From: Streptomyces sp. NBC_00663
Lineage (GTDB): Bacteria; Actinomycetota; Actinomycetes; Streptomycetales; Streptomycetaceae
DNA length: 64,000 nucleotides
Direction: 5' to 3'
Assembly: GCF_036226885.1 (NCBI RefSeq)
Contig: NZ_CP109027.1
Location: forward strand, 4,278,001-4,342,000
A model generated the notes under the pieces. The model was given only the letters and a program-made list of their open reading frames with translations, ran no database searches and had not been told where the DNA came from. Each line of letters opens with the position of its first letter. Position 1 is the first letter of the stretch. Position numbers and translations under genes: made by a program. Of this stretch, positions 1-8,170 are shown piece after piece.

Positions 1-449
1 AGCAGGTTGAGCGCGCTGCGTTCGGCGGTGAGCAGGTCACGCGTGCGCGTGGTGACCGACAGCAGCTTCTGCCCGGCCTCCACCCGGTCGCCGTCCTCGA
101 CGTGCCGCTCGACCTCGAACTCGTCCTCGCAGACCACCGAGACGACCGCCTCGGCGACCCGCAGGCCGGCCACGACGCCCGCCTCGCGCGCGACGAAGTC
201 GGCGGTGGCGACGGCGTCCTCGGGGATGGTCGCGACGGTCGTCACGTCCACCCCGTGGTCGAGGTCCTCCTGGATGGCCACGTTGGCGATGTCCTCGACC
301 TCCACGGGGTCGAGCCCGGCGTCGGCCAGGAGCTGGGCGAGCGCGGGGTCGAGCCCGCACTCCAGGTACTCCTCGCCGCCGTCCGCGCCACAGGCACAGC
401 CGTCGCCGCAACCGCCGGACGAGGCGAGGGGAAGGTCGTGGGTGCTCAC
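1..449 (-). CDS. nadC: Nicotinate-nucleotide pyrophosphorylase (carboxylating), C-terminus beyond window
   Basis: Quinolinate phosphoribosyltransferase makes nicotinate mononucleotide from quinolinate and PRPP, the last step of the de novo pathway fed by NadB and NadA. Translating the minus strand from a GTG at 449 gives about 149 residues with the NadC N-terminal fold, including ALAQLLADAGLDP, IQEDLDHGVDVTT and LTAERSALNLL. The catalytic C-terminal barrel is off the left edge. The first 25 residues hold four cysteines (CGDGCACG and then ECG), which is unusual for the enzyme. It starts 5 bp after the nadB stop and is the last visible gene of the operon. Family identity is clear; the function of the Cys-rich leader is unknown. 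Confidence 0.93.
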   Translation of the reverse strand, partial: MSTHDLPLASSGGCGDGCACGADGGEEYLECGLDPALAQLLADAGLDPVEVEDIANVAIQEDLDHGVDVTTVATIPEDAVATADFVAREAGVVAGLRVAEAVVSVVCEDEFEVERHVEDGDRVEAGQKLLSVTTRTRDLLTAERSALNL

Positions 450-454
450 TGCTG

Positions 455-2170
455 TCACTGCTCCTGAAGGGGCCGGCGGGTCGGGGGGAAGTCTGCGGTA
501 TCCGTGGTGTGTACGGCGAGTGTGCGGTCCGGATTCAGCCGTACGACGATGTGGCGGCGCCATGCCGCGTCGTCGCGGTCGGGCTGGTCCTCGCGCCAGT
601 GGCAGCCGCGGGTCTCCTCGCGCTGCTGGGCGGCGGTGACCAGGACGCGGGCCACGCACAGGAGGTTGGTGGCCTCCCAGGTGTCGACGCCGGGCTCGGC
701 GGTCTTGCCGTTCTCGTCGAGGGCGTCACGGGCCTCGGCGTGCAGCCGCTGGAGCTGTTCGGCGGCCTGGGCGAGGGACGCGGCGGAGCGCAGGACGCCC
801 GCGCCGCTCGTCATGATCCGCTGGATCGCGAAGCGGGCCTCGGGCGACTGCAAGGGGTGCGCGGGCGTCTGGGGGTGCTCGACCGGCTCGGGCACGCGCG
901 CGTGGAGGCCGTTCGCCGCGTGGGCCGCCGTGATGTCCGCGGCGATGCGCTCGGCGTAGACGAGGCCCTCGAGGAGGGAGTTCGACGCGAGCCGGTTCGC
1001 GCCGTGCACGCCGGTGCAGGCGACCTCGCCGCACGCGTACAGGCCGGGAACGGTCGTACGGCCCTGGGAGTCGGTGCGCACGCCGCCGGAGGCGTAGTGG
1101 GCGGCCGGGGCGATCGGGATGGGCTCGGTGACCGGGTCGATGCCGTGGACGCGGCAGGCGGCGAGGATCGTCGGGAAGCGGTGCTCCCACATGTCGGCGC
1201 CGAAGTGCCGGGCGTCGAGGTACATGTGCTCGGCGTCCTGAGCCAGCATGCGGCGCAGGATGCCCTTGGCGACGATGTCGCGGGGCGCGAGCTCGGCCAG
1301 TTCGTGCTGGCCGACCATGAAGCGCACGCCGTCGGCGTCGACGAGATGGGCGCCCTCACCGCGTACGGCCTCGGAGACGAGGGGCTGCTGGCCCTCCGCG
1401 TCGGGGCCGAGGAAGAGCACGGTGGGGTGGAACTGGACGAACTCGAGGTCGGAGACCTCCGCGCCCGCGCGGAGCGCGAGGGCCACGCCGTCGCCGGTCG
1501 ACACGGACGGGTTGGTGGTCGCGGAGAAGACCTGGCCCATGCCGCCGGTCGCGAGGACGACCGCGGGGGCGTGCACGGCGCCCACGCCGTCGTGCTGGCC
1601 CTCGCCCATGACGTGCAGGGAGACGCCCGCCGTACGGCCGTCGGCGTCCGTGAGCAGGTCCAGGACGAGCGCGTTCTCGATGGTGCGCACGCCTCGCGCG
1701 CGTGCCGCCTCGACCAGGGCGCGGGAGATCTCCGCGCCGGTCGCGTCGCCGCCCGCGTGGGCGATGCGGCGCCGGTGGTGGCCGCCCTCGCGGGTGAGCT
1801 CCAGGCCGCCCCCTTCGGACTCGTCGAAGTGGGCGCCGGTCTCGATGAGGCGGCGCACGGCGTCGGGGCCCTCGGTGACGAGGATGCGGACGGCCTCCTC
1901 GTCGCACAGGCCCGCGCCGGCGACCAGGGTGTCGTCGAGGTGCTGCTCGGGGGTGTCGCCCTCGCCGAGGGCCGCGGCGATGCCTCCCTGCGCCCAGCGG
2001 GTGGACCCGTCGTCGAGGCGGGCCTTGGTGACGACGACGGTCCTGAGGCCCGCGGCCTCGCAGCGCAGGGCCGCGGTGAGACCGGCGACGCCGGAGCCCA
2101 CGACCACGACGTCCGCGTCGATCGACCACCCGGGTGCGGGCGCGTGCAGTCGTATGCCTGTCCTGGTCAC
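455..2170 (-). CDS. nadB: L-aspartate oxidase
   Basis: A flavoprotein that oxidises L-aspartate to iminoaspartate, which NadA condenses with dihydroxyacetone phosphate to quinolinate. The 571-residue product has the FAD dinucleotide-binding motif VVVVGSGVAGL near residues 21-31, the substrate-loop stretch HRRRIAHAGGDATG, and the C-terminal FAD segment HGANRLASNSLLEGL, all typical of the succinate dehydrogenase/fumarate reductase/NadB superfamily. The GTG start at 2170 overlaps the panC TGA by four bases (GTGA), so the two are probably translationally coupled. nadC follows 5 bp downstream. nadA is not in the window. Confidence 0.96.
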   Translation of the reverse strand: MTRTGIRLHAPAPGWSIDADVVVVGSGVAGLTAALRCEAAGLRTVVVTKARLDDGSTRWAQGGIAAALGEGDTPEQHLDDTLVAGAGLCDEEAVRILVTEGPDAVRRLIETGAHFDESEGGGLELTREGGHHRRRIAHAGGDATGAEISRALVEAARARGVRTIENALVLDLLTDADGRTAGVSLHVMGEGQHDGVGAVHAPAVVLATGGMGQVFSATTNPSVSTGDGVALALRAGAEVSDLEFVQFHPTVLFLGPDAEGQQPLVSEAVRGEGAHLVDADGVRFMVGQHELAELAPRDIVAKGILRRMLAQDAEHMYLDARHFGADMWEHRFPTILAACRVHGIDPVTEPIPIAPAAHYASGGVRTDSQGRTTVPGLYACGEVACTGVHGANRLASNSLLEGLVYAERIAADITAAHAANGLHARVPEPVEHPQTPAHPLQSPEARFAIQRIMTSGAGVLRSAASLAQAAEQLQRLHAEARDALDENGKTAEPGVDTWEATNLLCVARVLVTAAQQREETRGCHWREDQPDRDDAAWRRHIVVRLNPDRTLAVHTTDTADFPPTRRPLQEQ

Positions 2171-3168
2171 GAGGCGGCTCCGAAGGTTCCGAAATCGAGC
2201 GGAAGGTTGTCGATCAACCGGGTCGTCCCCACCCGGGCGGCGACGGCGAGGACGGCCTCGCCGGTGAAGTCGTCCTTGATCTCGCTGAAGTCGGAGGGGT
2301 CGACCAGCGCCAGGTAGTCCAGCTCCAGTGGCGGCGTGAGGCGCGCGGCGTCGTCGAGGACCAGGCGTGCGGCGGCGCGCACGGCCGACGGGGCGCCCGG
2401 GATCGCCTTCGCGACGGCGTGCGCGTCGGCGGCCGCGCGGGACTCCCCTATGGCGCTCAGCGCCTCGGCACGCGCGTGCGTGGCGGGCACCTCACGCGCG
2501 CGGGCCCGCAGCGCCTCCTGTGCGGCGTGCCGGTCGCGGCCCGCGAACAGGGCCTGGGAGAGGGCGAGGGCCGTGCGGCGCTCCTGGGGCGAGAGGTAGC
2601 GGTTGCGGCTGGACAGGGCCAGGCCGTCGTCCTCGCGCACGGTCGGTACGCCGACGATCTCGACGCCGAAGTTCAGGTCGCGCACCATGCGCCGGATGAG
2701 GGCGAGCTGCTGGGCGTCCTTCTGCCCGTACAGGGCGACGTCGGGCCGGGTCAGGTGCAGCAGCTTGGCGACGACCGTGAGCATGCCGTCGAAGTGGCCG
2801 GGGCGCGAGGAGCCTTCCAGGCGCTCGCCCATGGGCCCCGCGCTGACGCGGACCTGGGGCTCGCCGCCGGGGTAGACCTCGTCCACGGAGGGAGCGAACA
2901 CGGCGTCCGCGCCCGCCTGTTCGGCGATCTTGATGTCGGCGTCGAGGGTGCGCGGGTAGCGGTCGAGGTCCTCGCCCTGGCCGAACTGGAGGGGGTTCAC
3001 GAAGACGGTGACGACGACCTCGCCCTCCGGCCCCGCGATCTCGCGCGCGGTGCGGATCAGGGTGGCGTGCCCCTCGTGCAGGGCGCCCATGGTCATCACG
3101 ACGGCGCGGCGGCCGTCGCGTACGCGTGCGTGGAGCTCGTCGGCGGTGCGCAGCAGGGTGGTGGTCAT
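2167..3168 (-). CDS. panC: Pantothenate synthetase (pantoate-beta-alanine ligase)
   Basis: Joins pantoate and beta-alanine with ATP in the last step of pantothenate synthesis. The 333-residue protein has the nucleotidyltransferase motif MTMGALHEGHATLI with HxGH-type histidines, the DGLALSSRNRYLS segment that plays the KMSKS role, and the YGQKDAQQ stretch. The ATG at 3168 overlaps the upstream DUF2520 gene stop (ATGA), and its own stop overlaps the nadB start, so it sits in the middle of a coupled cofactor operon. A longer open frame upstream of 3168 is not PanC sequence and was not used. Confidence 0.96.
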   Translation of the reverse strand: MTTTLLRTADELHARVRDGRRAVVMTMGALHEGHATLIRTAREIAGPEGEVVVTVFVNPLQFGQGEDLDRYPRTLDADIKIAEQAGADAVFAPSVDEVYPGGEPQVRVSAGPMGERLEGSSRPGHFDGMLTVVAKLLHLTRPDVALYGQKDAQQLALIRRMVRDLNFGVEIVGVPTVREDDGLALSSRNRYLSPQERRTALALSQALFAGRDRHAAQEALRARAREVPATHARAEALSAIGESRAAADAHAVAKAIPGAPSAVRAAARLVLDDAARLTPPLELDYLALVDPSDFSEIKDDFTGEAVLAVAARVGTTRLIDNLPLDFGTFGAAS

Positions 3169-4121
3169 CCGGCGTCTCCCTCGGTGCCGTCGGTGCCGTG
3201 AGGCCCGCTGGTTCCGTTGGTCCCGTTGGCGAGTACCCCGAGGAGGTCCTCGGCGAGTTCGGGCTTGAGCAGCCCGTGGGCGAGCGCCCGGTCGGCGGTC
3301 GCGCGGGCCATCGCCAGATATCCGGCGACGGTCTGCGGGGAGTGCTTGCGCAGCTCGGAGACGTGCGCCGCGACGGTGCCGGCGTCCCCGCGCGCGACGG
3401 GGCCGGTCAGGGCCGCGTCGCCGGAGCGCAGGGCGTTGTCGAGGGCGGCGCCCAGGAGTGGGCCGAGCATCCGGTCGGGGGCGGTGACGCCTGCTTGCCG
3501 CAGCAGCTCCATGGACTGGGCGACCAGCGTGACCAGGTGGTTGGCGCCCAGCGCGAGCGCCGCGTGGTAGAGCGGCCGGTGTTCCTCGGCGATCCATTCG
3601 GGCTCGCCGCCCATCTCGATGACGAGGGCCTCGGCGGCCATCCGCAACTCCTCGGGCGCGGTGACCCCGAAGGAGCAGCCGGCAAGCCGCTGGACGTCCA
3701 CGGGCGTGCCGGTGAAGGTCATCGCGGGGTGCAGGGCCAGCGGCAGCGCGCCCGCGCGCAGGGCGGGGTCGAGGACCTTCGCGCCGTACCGCCCGGAGGT
3801 GTGCACCAGCAGTTGTCCCGGCCGCACGGCGCCGGTCTCGGCGAGGCCCTCCACGAGGCCGGGCAGGGTGTCGTCCGGGACGGTCAGCAGGACCAGGTCG
3901 GCGCGCTGGAGGACCTCGGCGGGCGGCATGAGCGGAACGCCGGGGAGCAGCTCCGCGGCCCGCTTGCGGGAGGCGTCGGAGACTCCGGAGACGGCCACCG
4001 GGCGGTGCCCGGCGAGCTGGAGGGACGCGGCCAGCGCGGGCCCCACGCGTCCGGCGCCGACGACGCCGACGGTGAGGCGCGCGGGGCGGTCCCTGGGGTC
4101 TGGCTGTTGGCTTGTACTCAC
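3165..4121 (-). CDS. Rossmann-like and DUF2520 domain-containing oxidoreductase
   Basis: The 318-residue product has an N-terminal NAD(P)-binding motif (VGVVGAGRVGPALA, residues about 19-32) and a C-terminal DUF2520 domain. This is the architecture of a ketopantoate reductase/6-phosphogluconate dehydrogenase-like family often encoded just before panC in actinobacteria. A ketopantoate reductase role would fit the operon but is inference. The chosen start is the GTG at 4121, with GGAAGG about 11 bases upstream; an in-frame ATG at 4178 would add 19 residues without a better ribosome site. The C-terminus carries a short Gly/Thr-rich tail (NGTNGTSGPHGTDGTEG). It overlaps panC by four bases. Confidence 0.85.
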   Translation of the reverse strand: MSTSQQPDPRDRPARLTVGVVGAGRVGPALAASLQLAGHRPVAVSGVSDASRKRAAELLPGVPLMPPAEVLQRADLVLLTVPDDTLPGLVEGLAETGAVRPGQLLVHTSGRYGAKVLDPALRAGALPLALHPAMTFTGTPVDVQRLAGCSFGVTAPEELRMAAEALVIEMGGEPEWIAEEHRPLYHAALALGANHLVTLVAQSMELLRQAGVTAPDRMLGPLLGAALDNALRSGDAALTGPVARGDAGTVAAHVSELRKHSPQTVAGYLAMARATADRALAHGLLKPELAEDLLGVLANGTNGTSGPHGTDGTEGDAG

Positions 4122-4208
4122 GCGACGGAGGCCTTCCCGTTCCAGTCCGCATCTGGGTACCGGACGATTTCTCGTCATGTTAACGCGATTGGTTCGAGGG
4201 GCGTCCGG

Positions 4209-4217
4209 TTGTCCACA
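4209..4217 (+). promoter_or_regulatory. Perfect DnaA-box match TTGTCCACA
   Basis: The nonamer TTGTCCACA, the high-affinity Streptomyces DnaA-box consensus, lies in the 174-bp divergent spacer between the DUF2520 operon and the PLP lyase gene. The following bases (GGCTGTGGG) partly mirror it. It is a single box, not an origin cluster; it could be a regulatory or titration site, or chance. Confidence 0.4.
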
Positions 4218-4295
4218 GGCTGTGGGTTTCCCCACGCCGCGGGCGGACGGAAATACGAGTGCCCGCGGGACGGGCCGCGGGGGATGATCCCCGGC

Positions 4296-5459
4296 ATGAA
4301 CGATGCTGCGGAGCAGGTGGACGAGAAATCGGCGGAGGAGCTGCTGCGGGAGCGGCGCCGGAACGCCGTACGGGCGGCGCGGCGGGTGCTGTGGCGCGGC
4401 GGGGCGAGCGGCACGATGCGGGAGCGGCTCGCGTCACTGGCGGAGGCCGCCCCCGAGGTCTACGACGTGGAAGAGCCCGCGGACATCTACGGCAACGGGG
4501 TCGTGACGGCCCTGGAGGAGCGAGTCGCGTCCCTGCTGGGCAAGGAGGCCGCCGCGTTCTTCCCGACGGGCACCATGGCCCAGCAGGTCGCCCTGCGCTG
4601 CTGGGCGGCCCGCACCGGGAACCCCACGGTCGCCCTGCATCCGCTGGCCCACCCCGAGGTCCACGAACGCCATGCCTTCACCCAGGTCAGCGGCTTGCGC
4701 CCGGTGCGCCTGACGAGTGAGCCCCGGCTGCCCACCGCCGACGAGGCGCGTGACTTCGACGAGCCCTACGGCGCGCTGATGCTGGAACTGCCTCTACGGG
4801 ACGCCGGATTCGTCCTGCCCACCTGGGAGGAGCTCACCGAGGTCGTGGAGGCGGCGCGGGAGCGCGACGCGGTGGTGCACTTCGACGGCGCGCGCCTGTG
4901 GGAGACCACCGTCCACTTCGGCCGCCCTCTGGACGAGATCGCGGGCCTGGCGGACAGCGTCTATGTGTCGTTCTACAAGTCCCTCGAAGGCTTCGCCGGC
5001 GCGGCACTCGCCGGCCCGAAGACCCTGGTGGACGAGGCGAAGACCTGGCGGCACCGGTACGGCGGGATGGCCTTCCAGCAGTTCCCCACGGCGCTGTCCG
5101 CGCTCGTCGGCCTGGAGCGCGAGCTGCCCAGACTGCCGGAGTACGTGCGCCACGCGCGCGTGGTGGCCGCCGCGCTGCGGGAGGGGTTCGCCGAGTCGGG
5201 CGTGGCGTGGGCGCGTGTGCATCCCGAGGAGCCGCACACCCACCAGTTCCAGGTCTGGCTGCCCTATGACCCCGATGTGCTGGTCGAGGCGGCGCTGCGG
5301 CAGGCGGAGGAGACCGGGACGTATCTGTTCCCCGGCTACTGGGACCGCGGCGGACCGGGCCTGGCCCTCGCCGAGGTCACCGTCGCCGCCGCCGGCCTGG
5401 AGTGGACGGCCGACGACGTGAAGGCGGCGGTGGCGGACTTCGTGGCGCGACTGCCGTAG
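4296..5459 (+). CDS. Threonine aldolase family PLP-dependent beta-eliminating lyase
   Basis: The 387-residue fold-type I PLP enzyme belongs to the low-specificity threonine aldolase/beta-eliminating lyase family, which cleaves beta-hydroxy amino acids to glycine plus an aldehyde. Visible marks are DIYGNGVVTALEERVA, FPTGTMAQQVAL, the PLP-pyridine Asp in VVHFDGARLWE and the Schiff-base Lys in SFYKSLEGF (K228). The ATG at 4296 is the first start that gives the family N-terminus; the much longer upstream open frame is antisense to panC/DUF2520 and was discarded. It is transcribed alone, divergent from the NAD operon. The exact substrate cannot be read from sequence. Confidence 0.88.
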   Translation: MNDAAEQVDEKSAEELLRERRRNAVRAARRVLWRGGASGTMRERLASLAEAAPEVYDVEEPADIYGNGVVTALEERVASLLGKEAAAFFPTGTMAQQVALRCWAARTGNPTVALHPLAHPEVHERHAFTQVSGLRPVRLTSEPRLPTADEARDFDEPYGALMLELPLRDAGFVLPTWEELTEVVEAARERDAVVHFDGARLWETTVHFGRPLDEIAGLADSVYVSFYKSLEGFAGAALAGPKTLVDEAKTWRHRYGGMAFQQFPTALSALVGLERELPRLPEYVRHARVVAAALREGFAESGVAWARVHPEEPHTHQFQVWLPYDPDVLVEAALRQAEETGTYLFPGYWDRGGPGLALAEVTVAAAGLEWTADDVKAAVADFVARLP

Positions 5460-5552
5460 GGCTCCGTGGGTGGGGCCCTGATGGAGGGCGCGGTGGGTGG
5501 GGCGTGCCGTAGGGGCTCAGTGCGTGGAGCGTGGCCGACTGCCCAGCAGGCG

Positions 5553-5577
5553 CCGATTGACGGCTGCCGTCAATCGG
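5553..5577. promoter_or_regulatory. Perfect palindrome upstream of the ArsR-type regulator gene
   Basis: Eleven-base arms CCGATTGACGG and CCGTCAATCGG are separated by CTG and end 37 bp before the ATG at 5615. The core TTGACGG-N3-CCGTCAA is a typical size for a homodimeric winged-helix repressor. The likely ligand is the regulator encoded just downstream (autoregulation); this is inference from position and symmetry. Confidence 0.6.
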
Positions 5578-5614
5578 GGACGGCGTTGTCAGTGGCGGAG
5601 TGCACCATGAAGGC

Positions 5615-6715
5615 ATGAGCGTGCGCATCGACATCACGGGGCTGCGGCCGGATGGGGTCGCCGTCGTGCCCTCGCCCCTCGCGGAGCTCGGGATGGCGCT
5701 GCACGCGCTGGCCGAGCCGGGGCACCACCCGGGTCTACAGGGCTGGGTGACGGGCGTGACGGCCGGCCTGGACCCCCATCTGGCCGACCGGATGTGCGAC
5801 GCGGACTTCCTGTGGCGCTCGACCTTCTCGGACCTGTTCCTGCCATACGCGGGCCTGCCGGGCGGCACCCTCCCCGGCGCCACGCTCGCCGAGGAACTGG
5901 ACCTGCTGGACAAGCTGAGTGACGAGCAGTTCGTCGACGCGGCCCTGGAGTTCAGCTGCGCGATGCCCTACGGCGTCGGCCCCAGTCCGCTCGTCGACAC
6001 CGAGCTGGGGCGCCGCGCCCTGGAGCTGGCCGCCGCGCGGGGGCCGCGGCAGCAGCGGTTCAGCGAGCTGCTGCTGACGGATCCGCCCAAGATCCGGGCC
6101 TGGCTGCGGCAGTTCCTTCAGGACTGCGACGAGGCGTTCTTCGCGCAGGCCTGGGCTCGTCTGAGTCATCAGCTCGCGGCGGACGCCCGGCACAAGACGG
6201 ACCTGCTGCGCCGCAAGGGCCTGGCCGAGGCCCTGGCCGCCGTCTCCCCGGCGGTCACGCTCGACGAGGCCGCGGGGGAGATCACGGTCGACAAGCTGAG
6301 CGTGGGCCGTACGGCCACCGAGAGCGGCGCCCTGCTCCTCGTACCCACCAGTCTCGGCCGGCCCCACCTGTCCGTGCTGTACCGGCGGGACTGGCAGCCG
6401 GTGGTGCAGTACCCGGTCGGCTCGCCGGAGCTGACGCCTCCCTCGTCCGTGGAGCAGCTCGCGCTGCGGATGACCGCGCTGTCCCACCCCGTGCGGATGC
6501 GGATCTGCCGCAATCTGGCCCGCAGCGCCTACACCACGAGCGAGCTGGCGCAGGTGCACGGCATGACCGCCCCGGAGATATCCCGGCACCTGGGTGTGCT
6601 GAAGAAGGCGGGCCTGGTCTCCACGCGCCGCCGGGGCCGCTACGTCCAGCATCAGCTGGACATAGCCGTCGTGGCCCGGCTGGGCAGCGACTTCCTGGAG
6701 GGCATCCTGCGCTGA
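5615..6715 (+). CDS. DUF5937 family ArsR-type winged-helix regulator
   Basis: The 366-residue protein has a large N-terminal region of the DUF5937 type and an ArsR-like winged helix at the C-terminus: EQLALRMTALSHPVRMRICR, then YTTSELAQVHGMTAPEISRH, then LGVLKKAGLVSTRRRGRYVQ. Most ArsR proteins are about 100 residues, so the extra domain probably senses something or mediates oligomerisation. The start is the ATG at 5615 rather than one at 5600 five codons upstream, because MSVRIDITGL matches the usual family start. A perfect palindrome lies 37 bp upstream. It converges with the TmrB-like gene 18 bp away, with no obvious separate terminator. Confidence 0.82.
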   Translation: MSVRIDITGLRPDGVAVVPSPLAELGMALHALAEPGHHPGLQGWVTGVTAGLDPHLADRMCDADFLWRSTFSDLFLPYAGLPGGTLPGATLAEELDLLDKLSDEQFVDAALEFSCAMPYGVGPSPLVDTELGRRALELAAARGPRQQRFSELLLTDPPKIRAWLRQFLQDCDEAFFAQAWARLSHQLAADARHKTDLLRRKGLAEALAAVSPAVTLDEAAGEITVDKLSVGRTATESGALLLVPTSLGRPHLSVLYRRDWQPVVQYPVGSPELTPPSSVEQLALRMTALSHPVRMRICRNLARSAYTTSELAQVHGMTAPEISRHLGVLKKAGLVSTRRRGRYVQHQLDIAVVARLGSDFLEGILR

Positions 6716-6733
6716 CCGCGTCGCCCGCGCGGC

Positions 6734-7366
6734 TCAGTCGAACCGGATGTGCTTCACCCCGATCCGCGCCTGCCTGAGCCGCGTCCGCAGCGCACCCTCG
6801 TTGTTCGGCCGCAGCCGCAGCCCCGCGAGGACGGCGATGCGGTCGGCCGTCTTCGGCACGGTCGAGTCGTCCGTCCACAGATGTTCGGCGAACTCGGGCT
6901 CGCGCAGCCGCTCCAGACAGTGGTCGAGCTGTTGCACGGCCCAGGTCTCGCGCCCCAGGCCGGCGTTCTTCCCGCCGACGAACTGAAGGAGGTGCCCGAA
7001 GCCGCGTTCCCGGAGCCGCTTCATGACCGTCTCGCGCTGAGCGAGGAGCGTGAAGTGGCGTACGTCGTGGCCGAGTTCGCCCAGCCGTCCCACGGTCTCG
7101 GCGAAGTAACCGGAGTTCGTGACCGTCATGGGAGCGATGACCACGCCGTCGTGTTTGGTGAGGGCCAGGTCGAGGACTTCCACGACGCCCTGCCGCCATG
7201 CGGTCAAGTCCTGGAAGTTTCCCCGCAGTTCGGGCGGCAACATGCGGCGCAGCCCGAAGCCGGCGTGCTCGGGGTCGCAGACGACGCTGCCGGGCAGACG
7301 GCGCTGGATCTCGTACGCGGTCTGGGTCTTGCCGCCACCGAAGGGGCCGTTGATCCAGAGGAGCAT
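6734..7366 (-). CDS. TmrB-like P-loop ATP-binding protein
   Basis: The 210-residue protein begins with a P-loop (NGPFGGGKTQTA, residues about 6-17). It resembles the AAA_18/TmrB group of small nucleotide-binding proteins, in which Bacillus TmrB gives tunicamycin resistance. Other family-like stretches are VIAPMTVTN and ERGFGHLLQFVGGKN. It is a single gene on the minus strand. A kinase-like or antibiotic-tolerance role is only a family-level guess. The C-terminus (VLAGLRLRPNNEGALRTRLRQARIGVKHIRFD in part) is basic. Membership of the P-loop fold is certain; function is not. Confidence 0.75.
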   Translation of the reverse strand: MLLWINGPFGGGKTQTAYEIQRRLPGSVVCDPEHAGFGLRRMLPPELRGNFQDLTAWRQGVVEVLDLALTKHDGVVIAPMTVTNSGYFAETVGRLGELGHDVRHFTLLAQRETVMKRLRERGFGHLLQFVGGKNAGLGRETWAVQQLDHCLERLREPEFAEHLWTDDSTVPKTADRIAVLAGLRLRPNNEGALRTRLRQARIGVKHIRFD

Positions 7367-7415
7367 GCGCAGACCTTAGTGGGCGGCGGTCACGCGCGCG
7401 TCACGGTCGCCCGGT

Positions 7416-8087
7416 TCAGCCGTGCCCCCCGGCCCGCACCAGCCCCGTCTCGTACGCCAGGACGACCACCTGGACCCGGTCCCTGAGCCCGAGCTTGGTC
7501 AGGATGCGGCCCACATGGGTCTTCACGGTCGCCTCGGACAGCACCAGGCGGGCCGCGATCTCGCCGTTGGACAGTCCCTGGGCGACCAGCACCATGACCT
7601 CGCGCTCACGGTCGGTGAGCCGCTCCAGCTCCTTGTGCTGGGGCTCCTTGCCGGCGCTCGGCAGCATCGGCGCGAACCGGTCGAGGAGGCGGCGGGTGGT
7701 CGAGGGGGCCACCACCGCGTCGCCGCTGTGCACCGCGCGGATCGCGGCGAGGAGCTCGCCGGGCGGCACGTCCTTGAGCATGAAGCCGGACGCGCCCGCC
7801 TTCAGCCCGGAGAAGGCGTACTCGTCGAGGTCGAAGGTGGTCAGGATCAGCACCTTCGGCGGGTTCTCCTCCTGACAGATGCGCCGGGTGGTCTCCACCC
7901 CGTCCAGCTTGGGCATGCGCACGTCCATCAGCACCACGTCGACGGTCGTCGCGCGCAGCACCTGGAGGGCCTCGACGCCGTCGCCCGCCTCCGCGACGAC
8001 CTCCATGTCCGGCTGGGCGGCGAGCACCATCCGGAACCCGGTGCGCAGCAGCACCTGGTCGTCGACGAGCATCACGCGGATCGTCAT
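7416..8087 (-). CDS. NarL/LuxR-family response regulator
   Basis: The 223-residue regulator has a receiver domain with the acidic pair VDDQ near residues 9-10, phospho-acceptor D55 in VVLMDVRMP, the Thr in ILTTFD and Lys in MLKDV. It ends in a LuxR helix-turn-helix (LTDREREVMVLVAQGLSNGEIA, in two parts, then EATVKTHVGRILTKLGL). It pairs with the histidine kinase encoded 83 bp upstream on the same strand, so the two form one transcription unit. Target genes are not apparent from the sequence. Confidence 0.95.
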   Translation of the reverse strand: MTIRVMLVDDQVLLRTGFRMVLAAQPDMEVVAEAGDGVEALQVLRATTVDVVLMDVRMPKLDGVETTRRICQEENPPKVLILTTFDLDEYAFSGLKAGASGFMLKDVPPGELLAAIRAVHSGDAVVAPSTTRRLLDRFAPMLPSAGKEPQHKELERLTDREREVMVLVAQGLSNGEIAARLVLSEATVKTHVGRILTKLGLRDRVQVVVLAYETGLVRAGGHG

Positions 8088-8170
8088 CGGGGCCTCTTCC
8101 GTCTCTCTACAGGGCTTCTTGGTCGGTCGGCGGGGTCGTGACAGGTGTCAACAGGGGGCGTGCGTAGGCG

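Noticed and set aside
509..2317. Long plus-strand open frame opposite nadB
   Set aside because: Its product is low-complexity and mirrors nadB codon bias; the minus-strand frame has clear L-aspartate oxidase motifs.
4209..4217. DnaA box considered as a replication origin
   Set aside because: Single box, no cluster, and no dnaA or dnaN genes nearby.
3126..4295. Apparent 5' extension of the PLP lyase gene
   Set aside because: The extension is antisense to panC and the DUF2520 gene and matches no family; the lyase starts at 4296.
8139..8150. TGACA-GG-TGTCA inverted repeat between the kinase and response regulator genes
   Set aside because: Short arms within an operon spacer; kept as a note in the kinase entry, not enough for a separate operator call.
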